Assembly: GCA_052143535.1 (NCBI GenBank) | Contig: JBKQSS010000050.1 | Location: forward strand, 1-64,000 | Length of the DNA stretch: 64,000 nt | Direction of reading: 5' to 3' | From: JADGRA01 sp052143535 | GTDB lineage: Bacteria; Myxococcota; Myxococcia; Myxococcales; Myxococcaceae | In this document: piece by piece, positions 34,786 to 43,262 of the stretch | How positions within the stretch are numbered: the stretch's first letter is position 1 | Layout of the letters: the number at the start of each line of letters is the position of its first letter | The notes under the pieces: generated by a model | The model's input: the letters and a program-made list of their open reading frames with translations, nothing else | The model's database searches: none | Told to the model about the DNA's origin: nothing | Translations under genes and position numbers: made by a program

Positions 34786-35703
34786 TTGAGCATCGCCTGG
34801 ATAGGATTCGGCGCGAGTGTGCTTGGGCTGCTGGCCATCGACCTCGGGCTGAGTAGCCGAAAGAAGCTCGCCCCTTCCCAGCGAGAGGCAGTCCGCTGGC
34901 TGGCGCTCTGGGTCGCCCTCAGTCTCGGCCTGTGTGCCGTCCTGTGGAAGGTGCGGGGGGCCGACGCAGGGCTTCAGTTTCTCAGCTGCTACTTGGTCGA
35001 GTACGCCTTAAGCGTCGACAACCTCTTCGTCTTTCTGTTGCTCTTCGAGGCCTTCCGAGTCCGGCCCGAGCACCGCCGCCGGCTTTTGTTGTGGGGAGTT
35101 TTCGGCGCGGTGCTGTTCCGCGCGTCCCTCCTCTTCTCCGGGGTGGCCCTGGTCCGTCACTTCAAATGGCTGCTGGTGCCGTTTGGCGGCTTCTTATTGT
35201 GGAGCGCGGTGAAGCTCATCTGGCGACCAGACTCGGCCGAGGTCGCCCCCCGCGAGAACGCTCTCGTGCGGGCAGCGCGCCGCGTGCTGCCCATGGCCAA
35301 AGGGGCGCCCAGCAACGACTTCCTCTTCGTCGTCCAGGAAGATGCTCGGTGGCGTTTCACCCCCCTGTTTTTGGTGCTGGTGATGGTGGAGACCACCGAC
35401 CTGCTCTTCGCCTTCGACTCCATTCCCGCCGTCCTGGGCATGAGTCAAGATGCCTTCATCGTCTTTACGAGCAACGTCTGCGCCATCCTCGGACTTCGCT
35501 CGTTGTTTTTCGTCCTGGAAGGGCTGATGGGGCGGATGGTGTACCTCAAGCCCGCCCTTGCGGCGGTCCTGGCCTTCGTCGGCGCAAAAATGCTCGTCGA
35601 CCCCTGGTTTCATTTCCCCCTGTGGGCCTCGCTGCTGGTCATCGCTTCCGTGCTCGGTGCGGCCGTGCTGGCCTCCTTCGCCCGGCCATCCCGGGCCGAG
35701 TAA
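34786..35703 (+). CDS. TerC/Alx-family integral membrane protein
   Basis: 305 residues from a TTG preceded by GAGAGG. It has about eight to nine transmembrane helices. The family hallmarks are EYALSVDNLFVFLLLF early and VMVETTDLLFAFDSIPAVLG later, each with conserved acidic residues inside helices. Members such as Alx export manganese or give tellurite resistance; metal efflux that supports exported metalloproteins is the current view. It is followed by apaG and hemH on the same strand with a 54-bp gap. Confidence 0.92.
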   Translation: MSIAWIGFGASVLGLLAIDLGLSSRKKLAPSQREAVRWLALWVALSLGLCAVLWKVRGADAGLQFLSCYLVEYALSVDNLFVFLLLFEAFRVRPEHRRRLLLWGVFGAVLFRASLLFSGVALVRHFKWLLVPFGGFLLWSAVKLIWRPDSAEVAPRENALVRAARRVLPMAKGAPSNDFLFVVQEDARWRFTPLFLVLVMVETTDLLFAFDSIPAVLGMSQDAFIVFTSNVCAILGLRSLFFVLEGLMGRMVYLKPALAAVLAFVGAKMLVDPWFHFPLWASLLVIASVLGAAVLASFARPSRAE

Positions 35704-35757
35704 CGCACTTGCCCAGTTGCAGCCGCGCGACGTCCTTGGGATTCTGCGGCCGTCCCA

Positions 35758-36141
35758 ATGTCCAGCACCACCACCGATGGAATCCGCGTGACGGTGAAAC
35801 CGGCCTTCTGGCCCGAGCGCAGCTCGCCGGAGAGCGGCCAGTTCGCCTTCAACTATCGAGTGGAGATTGTCAACCTGAGCAACGAGCCAGCGCATCTGCG
35901 CACCCGTCACTGGGTGATTACGGACGCCAACGGTTACGTACAGGAAGTTCGGGGCGAGGGTGTGGTGGGCAAGCAGCCACACCTCAACCCTGGCGAGCGC
36001 TTCGAGTACGCCAGCTGGGCGATGTTGCGGACGCCGTTCGGGACAATGCGCGGCAGCTACCAGATGGAGCGTCCGAATGGAAAGCGGTTCGACGCGCTCA
36101 TCTCCGAGTTCGCCCTCACCCAGCCACACGCCCTGCACTGA
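35758..36141 (+). CDS. apaG: ApaG-domain protein
   Basis: 127 residues, standard ApaG length. It has the fibronectin-like beta fold with the family patterns NYRVEIVNLSNEPAHLRTRHWVI, VVGKQPHLNPGERFEYAS and GTMRGSYQM. In enterobacteria ApaG is linked to Co/Mg tolerance and diadenosine tetraphosphate metabolism; its biochemical role remains uncertain. The stop overlaps the ATG of hemH by one base (TGATG), so the two are translationally coupled. Confidence 0.92.
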   Translation: MSSTTTDGIRVTVKPAFWPERSSPESGQFAFNYRVEIVNLSNEPAHLRTRHWVITDANGYVQEVRGEGVVGKQPHLNPGERFEYASWAMLRTPFGTMRGSYQMERPNGKRFDALISEFALTQPHALH

Positions 36142-37196
36142 TGCACGAACGGCAAGGACTGCTGCTGGTCAACCTCGGCACTCCGGACGCGCCAGAGACA
36201 GGGGCGGTGCGCCGGTACCTGCGCGAGTTTCTCTCCGACCCGCGCGTGCTCGACATCTCCGCCCCCTTGCGTTGGGCTTTTCTCGAGCTCTTCATTCTCC
36301 CCACCCGCCCAGCGCGCTCCGCCGAGGCTTACCGGAAGGTGTGGACCAAGCAGGGCTCGCCGCTATTGGTGCATAGCCAGACGCTGGCGGCGCGGGTCGC
36401 GGAGGCGCTCGGCCCGGAGTGGGCGGTCGAGCTGGGAATGCGCTACGGCAACCCCTCGCTCCGCTCGGCGCTGGACAAGCTCTCCGCCGCGGGCACCCGC
36501 ACCATCACCGTGGTGCCGCTCTACCCCCAGTATGCGTCGAGCTCGACCGGCTCCACGCTGGAACGCGTTTACCAGCTGACGGGAGCGGCCTGGAACGCTC
36601 CGGCGCTCCGGGTCGTCCAAACGTTCTTCGACCACCCAGCCTTCATCGATGCCTGGGTCGAGGTCGCAGGGCCGGCACTCTTGGAGGCCCAGGCCGACCA
36701 CGTCCTCTTCAGCTTTCACGGTCTACCCGAGCGACAAGTCCTCAAGAGCGACCTGTCGGGGAGGCACTGCCTGCAGTCCGCTGGCTGTTGCGATGCCGTC
36801 CTCGCGGAGAACCGCTGGTGCTACCGGGCCCAATGCTTCAGCACGGCTCGCTTGCTCGCGAACCGACTGGGCATCGCACCCGAGCACAGCACCGTCAGCT
36901 TCCAATCGCGCCTCGGCCGCATTCCCTGGATCAAGCCCTACACGGACCTCTTGCTGGGCAACTTGGCGCAGAAGGGCGTCCGGCGGCTGGCCGTGCTGTG
37001 CCCCGCCTTCGTCGCCGACTGCCTCGAGACGGAGGAGGAAATCGGTATCCGTGCCCGGGCGGACTTCCTTCGCGCCGGCGGAGCGTCCCTGACCCTGGTT
37101 CCCAGCCTCAACGCCCATCCCGCTTGGGTGCGTGCGGTGGTGCAGATGGTCCGCGGCCCCAACCGGCTGCCCGGTGCCGACGAGGCCGCCGCCTAG
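36141..37196 (+). CDS. hemH: Ferrochelatase with internal cysteine-rich segment
   Basis: 351 residues from the ATG at 36141, overlapping the apaG stop. It inserts Fe2+ into protoporphyrin IX in the last step of haem synthesis. It begins GLLLVNLGTPDAPETGAVRRYLREF; the catalytic histidine is His193 in FSFHGLPER, and the conserved acidic stretch is CPAFVADCLETEEE (about 287-300). Cysteines 210, 216, 217, 227 and 232 form a dense cluster after the catalytic His, and Cys287 and Cys294 lie nearby. Some bacterial ferrochelatases hold a [2Fe-2S] cluster with internal ligands of this kind, so an iron-sulphur enzyme is likely. Confidence 0.95.
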   Translation: MHERQGLLLVNLGTPDAPETGAVRRYLREFLSDPRVLDISAPLRWAFLELFILPTRPARSAEAYRKVWTKQGSPLLVHSQTLAARVAEALGPEWAVELGMRYGNPSLRSALDKLSAAGTRTITVVPLYPQYASSSTGSTLERVYQLTGAAWNAPALRVVQTFFDHPAFIDAWVEVAGPALLEAQADHVLFSFHGLPERQVLKSDLSGRHCLQSAGCCDAVLAENRWCYRAQCFSTARLLANRLGIAPEHSTVSFQSRLGRIPWIKPYTDLLLGNLAQKGVRRLAVLCPAFVADCLETEEEIGIRARADFLRAGGASLTLVPSLNAHPAWVRAVVQMVRGPNRLPGADEAAA

Positions 37197-37216
37197 GGAC
37201 GCGCCCGCGACGGAGG

Positions 37217-38203
37217 TTAGCCTCGCGGCGCGGCGGCGCGGCGCAGCCGGTCGAGCACGGCCAGGCCCAGACCCGCCTCGTCCGGCGTGACCACCACCGC
37301 TACGTCCACACCGGCCGCGTCGACTGCCCGGAGTACTTCATAGAGCGCTCGGGCCAGCCCCGGGACGTCCTCCGGCGCGCGCAGGTGCACCGCGCCCGGC
37401 GGAACGGCGACGTCCTCGGGGCCGCACACCGCGACGCGCCGGCCAGCCCGAAGCAGCTGTGAGGCCATGCGGCCAGCCTCGCCGCGGCTCGAAAGGACAA
37501 GGCCGGCGCGTGGCGCATAGTGGGAGGGCAGCATCCCCGGAGCGCGGACGTCCCCAGTCGTGTGACGAGGGAGAGGCCGCCCGAGCACCTGCTCCAGGGC
37601 CTCGCGCGTTACCCCTCCGGGCCGCAGCAGCGTCGGCACCGGTCCACTCAAGTCGACGATGGTGGACTCGACGCCCACACTGGCGGGTCCCCCGTCGAGC
37701 ACCAAGTCGACCTCGCTGCCGAGGTCCGCCACCACGTGCTCGGCACGGGTGGGGGACACCCGACCAAAACGGTTGGCGCTGGGCGCTGCCAGCCCGCCCC
37801 CGAAGGCCCGAAGGACGGCCTGGGCCACCGGGTGCGCAGGAACGCGGATTGCCACCGTGCCCTGGCCCCCGGTGACGGCGTCCGAGGCCCGGGTGGAGCG
37901 CGGCAACACCAGAGTCAACGGGCCGGGCCAAAAAGCGGTGGCCAGAGACTGGGCCTCGCCTGGAAGGGCAGCCACCCACTCCTTCACCGCGTCGGAGTGC
38001 CCGAGGTGGACAATCAGGGGGTGGGTGGAGGGGCGTCCTTTGACTGCGAAAATGCGGCGCACCGCGAGCTCGTTCTCCGCGTCCGCCGCCAGCCCGTAGA
38101 CGGTTTCGGTGGGAAGCCCCAACAGGCCGCCCCGGCGAAGCACTTCCACCGCGCGCTGCAGCGCTCCTGGCGTCGGTGGCTCGGGGGTAAGGGCCGTGCT
38201 CAA
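37217..38203 (-). CDS. sua5: L-threonylcarbamoyladenylate synthase (Sua5 type)
   Basis: 328 residues from the TTG at 38203, with GAGG 9 nt upstream; an ATG at 38239 lies farther out and has no ribosome site. It makes threonylcarbamoyl-AMP from threonine, bicarbonate and ATP for the t6A37 tRNA modification. The N-terminal YrdC domain has GGLLGLPTETVYGLAADA, KGRPSTHPL, SANRFGRVSPT and VESTIVDLSG. The C-terminal 110 residues are the Sua5 extension beginning with GMLPSHYAPRA, the conserved linker motif. It converges on hemH across 20 bp. Confidence 0.93.
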   Translation of the reverse strand: MSTALTPEPPTPGALQRAVEVLRRGGLLGLPTETVYGLAADAENELAVRRIFAVKGRPSTHPLIVHLGHSDAVKEWVAALPGEAQSLATAFWPGPLTLVLPRSTRASDAVTGGQGTVAIRVPAHPVAQAVLRAFGGGLAAPSANRFGRVSPTRAEHVVADLGSEVDLVLDGGPASVGVESTIVDLSGPVPTLLRPGGVTREALEQVLGRPLPRHTTGDVRAPGMLPSHYAPRAGLVLSSRGEAGRMASQLLRAGRRVAVCGPEDVAVPPGAVHLRAPEDVPGLARALYEVLRAVDAAGVDVAVVVTPDEAGLGLAVLDRLRRAAAPRG

Positions 38204-38295
38204 AAAAAGAATCCTCTGCTTGAGGGGGCTAGTAAGCATGCAGCGCGGGTCAGGGACAATGCTCCAGCCGCGTTTCCCCACCAGGAGGAAGCCGC

Positions 38296-39648
38296 ATGTC
38301 TGAAACCGAGGTCTACCTCGCCCGTAGCCCAATGCCGGCGAGCGCGCGGGCGCTCTTTGATTGGCACGTCCGTCCGGGCGCCTTCGAGCGCCTCAACCCA
38401 CCCTTTGACCCGGTCGAAGTGGTCGAGCGCTCGGGCGGCATCGAGGTCGGGGCGCGGACCGTGCTGCGGGTGCACCTCGGACCGGTGCCTCATCGGTGGG
38501 TCGCCCTGCACACCGCGTTCGAGGACGGTGTCTCCTTCAGTGACAGACAGGAGTCCGGCCCCTTTGCCCTCTGGGAGCAAACGCACCGCATGGTGCCGGA
38601 TGGCCCGCACCGCTCTTTCCTCGAGGACGAGGTCCACTACCGGCTGCCTCTCGGCTGGGTGGGCGCGGTCGGTGGTGGCACGCTGGCGCGGAAAAAGCTC
38701 GAGTCCCTTTTCGCCTACCGACACGCGCTCCTGGCGGCTGACCTTGCGCGGCACAGCGCACTGACGGGTCCGGCCCTTCGGGTGGGCATCACCGGCTCGC
38801 ATGGCCTCATTGGCACAGCGCTGACCCACTTTCTCACCACTGGGGGCCACCAGGTGGAGCCGCTCCCCCGAACGGGCCTCACGCCAGCGCTGCTCGAGGG
38901 CCTCGACGCGGTGGTGCATCTTGCCGGCGCGTCGATTGCCAACGGTCGCTGGAGCGAGGCTCGTCAGGAGGAGATTCGCCGGAGCCGCGTCGAGGGCACC
39001 GCGCGCCTGGTGGATGCGATGCGGGGCTGCACCCGCGTGCCACCGGTGCTCATCGCGGCGTCGGCAACCGGCGTGTACGGGGACCGCGGCAGCGAGGCGC
39101 TCGAGGAGTCTTCCGCAGTCGGTCGTGGTTTTCTGGCCGAAGTCTGTCAGGCCTGGGAGAGCGCAGCGCGGCCGGCCGAAGGCCTCGGCGCGCGGCTGGT
39201 CACCCTGCGGACGGGGCTGGTGCTCAGCCCGAACGGCGGCGCGCTGGCAAAGCTCGCCCCTATCTTCCGTGCCGGGCTGGGCGGCCGGGTGGGGCCAGGG
39301 ACACAGTTCTACAGCTGGATTGCGCTCGAGGATGTCGTCGGGGCGATTCACTTCGCGCTGCGAAGCGCGGCCCTCAGGGGGCCGGTGAATCTCACTTCGC
39401 CGGAGCCCGCCACCAACCAGGCCTTTACTGAGGCGCTCGGCGAGGTGCTGCATCGACCCACGGCGCTTCCGGTTCCAGCTGCCGCGGTCCGAGGCCTCTT
39501 CGGCCAGATGGGAACCGAAACTGTCTTGGCCTCGGCGCGGGTGGTGCCGCGGGCGCTTTTGGCGGCCGGCTTCACCTTTCGCTGGTCAGGGCTGCGCGAG
39601 GCCCTGCGCTTCTGTTTGGGGGTCGACCGGCTCCCCAGCACGCGCTGA
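38296..39648 (+). CDS. SRPBCC - TIGR01777 epimerase fusion
   Basis: 450 residues, with AGGAGG upstream. Residues 1-150 form an SRPBCC/START-like hydrophobic ligand-binding domain (SPMPASARALFDWHVRPGAFERLNPP). Residues 157-450 form an NAD-binding TIGR01777/SDR39U1 domain (VGITGSHGLIGTAL, HLAGASIANGRW, SASATGVYGDRG, then GPVNLTSPEPATNQAFT). Fusions of these two domains are well known, but the substrate is not. The gene is divergent from sua5 and stands alone. Confidence 0.9.
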   Translation: MSETEVYLARSPMPASARALFDWHVRPGAFERLNPPFDPVEVVERSGGIEVGARTVLRVHLGPVPHRWVALHTAFEDGVSFSDRQESGPFALWEQTHRMVPDGPHRSFLEDEVHYRLPLGWVGAVGGGTLARKKLESLFAYRHALLAADLARHSALTGPALRVGITGSHGLIGTALTHFLTTGGHQVEPLPRTGLTPALLEGLDAVVHLAGASIANGRWSEARQEEIRRSRVEGTARLVDAMRGCTRVPPVLIAASATGVYGDRGSEALEESSAVGRGFLAEVCQAWESAARPAEGLGARLVTLRTGLVLSPNGGALAKLAPIFRAGLGGRVGPGTQFYSWIALEDVVGAIHFALRSAALRGPVNLTSPEPATNQAFTEALGEVLHRPTALPVPAAAVRGLFGQMGTETVLASARVVPRALLAAGFTFRWSGLREALRFCLGVDRLPSTR

Positions 39649-39781
39649 CGAAAAAGGGGCCAAGACTCGTCCTTTTGGGGAGGGGCTGAGGGTGGCCGCG
39701 AGCGGGGCCCTTTGGGCAACCTGTCGCCGGCTGCGCTCCAGCCTTGACGCTTTGAAGTCGCTCTGAAAAGAGGGGCGGTAG

Positions 39782-40714
39782 ATGATTCAGGTGGACGGTC
39801 TCACCAAGTACTACGGGGCGCGCGCCGCCGTTCGGGACCTGAGCTTCCGGATTGCGTCCGGCGAGGTGGTGGGGTTTCTCGGCCTCAACGGCGCCGGGAA
39901 GACGACTACCTTAAAGATTCTCGCTGCGGTGCTCTTGCCCTCTGCGGGGACGGTGCGCATCGACGGTATGGACGTCGCCCGGGCGCCGCTCAGCCTCAAG
40001 CAGCGGATTGGCTACTTGCCAGAGGAGCCGCCGCTCTATGACGAGATGTCGGTGGGGGAGTACTTGAGGTTCGTCGCTGAGCTCCACCGAGTCCCCCGGG
40101 CGCGCGCCCTGACGGCGGTGGAAGAGGTCGAAGAGCGCACCGGGCTCCGCAGTGTCCACCATGAGCTCCTGGGCGCGCTCAGCCACGGCTACCGTCAGCG
40201 CGTGGGGGTCGCGCAGGCGCTCGTTCATGGGCCGTCCGTCTTGCTTCTCGACGAGCCGAGCAAGGGGCTAGACCCGGCTCAGATTATCGAGATGAGGAGC
40301 CTGCTCAGGAGTCTGCGGACGACGCACACCGTGCTGGTGAGCAGCCACATTCTCCCGGAGATTGCCCAGACCTGTGACCGGCTGCTCGTCATTCGAGACG
40401 GCGAGCTCGTCGCGCAGGGGACCGAGCACGAGTTGGAGCAACGGCTAGGCGGAAGCGGTTCGGTGGTGGTGCAGGTGCGCGGCGCCGCCGCGACCGCGGA
40501 GGTGGCGCTGCGCGGCGTGCCCGGGGTGAAGCACGTGACGGTGGCCTCCGCCGAGGAGGACCGTGTCGAGCTGCACGTCGATGGGGCCGAGGGGCTACGG
40601 CCGGCCATCGCCCGGGCGGTGGTCGCCGCCGGTCTCGACCTGGTCCGGCTTGACGTCGGCCAGGACCGCCTTGAATCGCTCTTCCTGCGCCTCACCCGGG
40701 GGATGGAGACTTGA
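39782..40714 (+). CDS. ABC transporter ATPase (GldA/ABC-2 type)
   Basis: 310 residues. Walker A is GLNGAGKTTTLK at about 39-50 and Walker B is VLLLDEPSKGLDP. The signature is LSHGYRQRVG instead of the canonical LSGGQ, a variant common in GldA and Nod-type ATPases. The H-loop sits in VSSHILPE. A C-terminal extension after residue 220 is typical of ATPases driving ABC-2 permeases. It is the first of four overlapping or adjacent genes (ATPase, permease, auxiliary protein, DUF4340) resembling the gliding-associated Gld-type exporter set. The transported substrate is unknown. Confidence 0.93.
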   Translation: MIQVDGLTKYYGARAAVRDLSFRIASGEVVGFLGLNGAGKTTTLKILAAVLLPSAGTVRIDGMDVARAPLSLKQRIGYLPEEPPLYDEMSVGEYLRFVAELHRVPRARALTAVEEVEERTGLRSVHHELLGALSHGYRQRVGVAQALVHGPSVLLLDEPSKGLDPAQIIEMRSLLRSLRTTHTVLVSSHILPEIAQTCDRLLVIRDGELVAQGTEHELEQRLGGSGSVVVQVRGAAATAEVALRGVPGVKHVTVASAEEDRVELHVDGAEGLRPAIARAVVAAGLDLVRLDVGQDRLESLFLRLTRGMET

Positions 40715-41439
40715 GCCCTCGCAACGTCGTCCTCATCGCGCGCCGCGAGCTTCTGGCCATGGTTGGCACGATGGCCGGCTGGGTCATTCTCGCCGCCGTG
40801 CTCGCGGTGGATGGGCTGCTCTTCAACGGCTTCGCCTTGGAAGGCGTCCGCCGCTCGGCTGAAGTGCTGACCCGCTTCTTCTACTTTTCGAGCGGTACGA
40901 CGATGGTGGCAGCCATCTTTGTCTCGATGCGGCTGCTCGCCGAGGAGCGCCAGGCTGGGACGCTGCCCTTGCTCTACGCCTCGCCGGTGCAGGATGTGGA
41001 CATCGTCCTCGGCAAATTCTTCGCCGGCCTGGCCTTCCTGTGCGGTGTGACGCTGGTCAGCGCCTACATGCCGCTGCTCATCCTCGTGCACGGCAAAGTG
41101 TCCTTCGGTCACCTCGCCGCTGGGTATCTGGGGCTCTTCCTTCTCGCCTCGGCCTGCGTGGCGTTGGGGACCTTCGCCTCGGCCCTTGCACGCAGCCAAA
41201 TTGTGGCTGGCATTCTCGGGGGGGCCCTGCTGGTGGCGCTGCTTCTCGCCTGGCAGCTGTCCCGTGTTGCCGAGCCCCCCTTCGCCGGACTGTTCGCGGC
41301 GCTCGCCCTGCACAATCTGCACTTCGTCCCGTTCCAGTCCGGGGTGATTCATCTGCGTGACGTCGCCTACTACCTCTTGGTCAGCTGGGTCTTACTCTTC
41401 GCGGCCACCCGGGTGGTGGAGGCGCGGCGTTGGCGATGA
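40711..41439 (+). CDS. ABC-2 type permease (GldF-like)
   Basis: 242 residues from a TTG overlapping the ATPase stop. It has six hydrophobic helices beginning WVILAAVLAVDGLLFNG; the cytoplasmic loop MRLLAEERQAGTLPLLYASPV is the hallmark of GldF/ABC-2 permeases. It is the membrane partner of the ATPase just upstream. The following auxiliary gene begins at its stop codon. Confidence 0.92.
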   Translation: MSPRNVVLIARRELLAMVGTMAGWVILAAVLAVDGLLFNGFALEGVRRSAEVLTRFFYFSSGTTMVAAIFVSMRLLAEERQAGTLPLLYASPVQDVDIVLGKFFAGLAFLCGVTLVSAYMPLLILVHGKVSFGHLAAGYLGLFLLASACVALGTFASALARSQIVAGILGGALLVALLLAWQLSRVAEPPFAGLFAALALHNLHFVPFQSGVIHLRDVAYYLLVSWVLLFAATRVVEARRWR

Positions 41440-43262
41440 CTCCACGGAGCGCTTGGCTCTCGGTGTGCTTCGCCGCTGGTCTGCTCGCCGTCTTCATCGG
41501 CGAGCGGCTGGTGGGAGCCGGCGCGGCCCGGGTCGCGTGCACCAGCCTTGGGGTGCTCGTGGCGCTCGGTGCCTTCGCCCTGCGAGTGGGCCGCTCCAGC
41601 TCCGAGGAGGACGACCGGCGTGCCTCGGTCGAGCGGACCTTCGCGGCGCTCCAGGCGGTCGGTCTTCTGGGGGTGCTGGCCTACTTCCTTCAGTCGGACC
41701 TGCTTCCGACGCTGGGCGGCCCCGACCTCTCCCAGTCAGCGCCCCGCTTGGCGGTGGCCTTCCGCGTGGTGTGCGCGCTGTTGGCTCTGTTTTCGCTGCT
41801 TCCGTTGGCGTTGGGGGAGCTCGCGTTCTCCTCGATGGCGCGCGCTCCTGCAGTGGAGGAGCAACGGGTACAAGACGCAGTCCTGTCAGGCCTGGGCCTC
41901 GCCTCGGTGCTCGTCACCGCCCTGGCACTCGGGTGGGTGGCCGACGCGCGGGATGCCAAGGCAGACCTTTCCTATTTCCGAACGGCGCGGCCGAGCGAGG
42001 CAACGCGCGCCATTGTTCGCGGCCTGACGGAACCGGTGACGCTGACGCTTTTCTTCCCGCCGGGCAACGACGTGGGGGCGGCGGTTTCTGAGTACGCACG
42101 AGACCTGGCGCGGGAGAACCCGCGTTTGGAAGTGCGCTTTCTGGACCAGGCGATTGACCTGGCGCAGGCCCGGGAGCTGGGAGTAACGGCTAACGGCTCC
42201 TTGGCGGTGAGCCGAGGGGCCCATAAAGAGGTTTACGTCCCGGGCCTGGAGATGGAGCAGGCGCGTGGTGAGTTGCGGGCCTTGGACGCCGAAGTCTCGA
42301 AGCGCCTCGCTGCGGTGGCGCGTGCCAAACAAATTCTCTACCTCACCACTGGTCATGGGGAGCGGGTCGAGCAGAACGCGGATGCCCTCGATGCCAGAGG
42401 CACAGTGCGCGTCCTGAAGGAGCTCCTGAAGGCCCAAAACGATGAGCTCCGCCCACTCGGGCTGACTGAGGGGTTGGCCACCGAGGTGCCGAAAGACGCG
42501 GGCGCCGTGCTCATCCTCGGGCCCACCTCCGCCTTTCTCCCGGAGGAAATCCAGGCCCTCAACCGCTACGTTCGTGCCGGCGGCCGGATGCTCATCGCCC
42601 TCGACCCGGAGGTCGGCGAGTCTTTCGATGCGCTGCTTCAGCCACTCGGGGTGCGCTTCGTTCCGACAATTCTGGCCAACGACCGAGTCTTCGTTCCGCG
42701 CTCGCATCGGCCGAGCGACCGGGCGCTACTGGTGACTGCCTCCTATTCCTTTCATCCCTCGGTGGCCACCTTGGCCCGGCTCAGTCTCTCGGCACCGATG
42801 CTCTTCATCACCGCCGGCTCGCTCGAGGTGCTCAAGCAGAAGCCAACCGGGACGGCTGTCGACTTCACCGTGATGGCGCTGCCGGACACTTTCCGGGACC
42901 TGCAGGGCAACTTCACCTTCGAGCCGCGGGTGGGGAAGCGACGGGCCTGGGAGTTGGCAGCGGCCGTGACGCTTCAGCGCAAGGGGGCGACCGACGGCCG
43001 GGCGGTGGTGGTGGCAGACTCGGACGTCCTCACGGATGTGGCCATGGAGGGCAACGTCGGTAACCGGACGTTCGCCTTGGACTCGGTCCGCTGGTTGCTT
43101 GGCGAGGACGCCATTGGGGCGCCCACCAGCGAGGTGGACGTTCCGATGCAACACACCCGCGGTCAGGACGTGCTCTGGTTCTACGCCACCCTGTTTCTCG
43201 CCCCGGCGCTGGCGTTGACGGCGGGCGTCCTGGTGACACGGCGGCGGAGGGTCAGGCGTTGA
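41430..43262 (+). CDS. GldG-like ABC transporter auxiliary protein
   Basis: 610 residues from the TTG at 41430, which has GGAGG at a 7-nt spacing; the ATG at 41436 forms an ATGA overlap with the permease stop and is the alternative. Four N-terminal helices are followed by a large periplasmic IFT52/GldG-type domain (VTLTLFFPPGNDVGAAVSEY, LYLTTGHGER, GAVLILGPTSAFLPEEIQAL, GGRMLIALDPEVGESF). A C-terminal helix (WFYATLFLAPALALTAGVLV) and a basic end complete it. Members work with GldA/GldF-type exporters in gliding bacteria and elsewhere. Confidence 0.9.
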   Translation: MAMTPRSAWLSVCFAAGLLAVFIGERLVGAGAARVACTSLGVLVALGAFALRVGRSSSEEDDRRASVERTFAALQAVGLLGVLAYFLQSDLLPTLGGPDLSQSAPRLAVAFRVVCALLALFSLLPLALGELAFSSMARAPAVEEQRVQDAVLSGLGLASVLVTALALGWVADARDAKADLSYFRTARPSEATRAIVRGLTEPVTLTLFFPPGNDVGAAVSEYARDLARENPRLEVRFLDQAIDLAQARELGVTANGSLAVSRGAHKEVYVPGLEMEQARGELRALDAEVSKRLAAVARAKQILYLTTGHGERVEQNADALDARGTVRVLKELLKAQNDELRPLGLTEGLATEVPKDAGAVLILGPTSAFLPEEIQALNRYVRAGGRMLIALDPEVGESFDALLQPLGVRFVPTILANDRVFVPRSHRPSDRALLVTASYSFHPSVATLARLSLSAPMLFITAGSLEVLKQKPTGTAVDFTVMALPDTFRDLQGNFTFEPRVGKRRAWELAAAVTLQRKGATDGRAVVVADSDVLTDVAMEGNVGNRTFALDSVRWLLGEDAIGAPTSEVDVPMQHTRGQDVLWFYATLFLAPALALTAGVLVTRRRRVRR

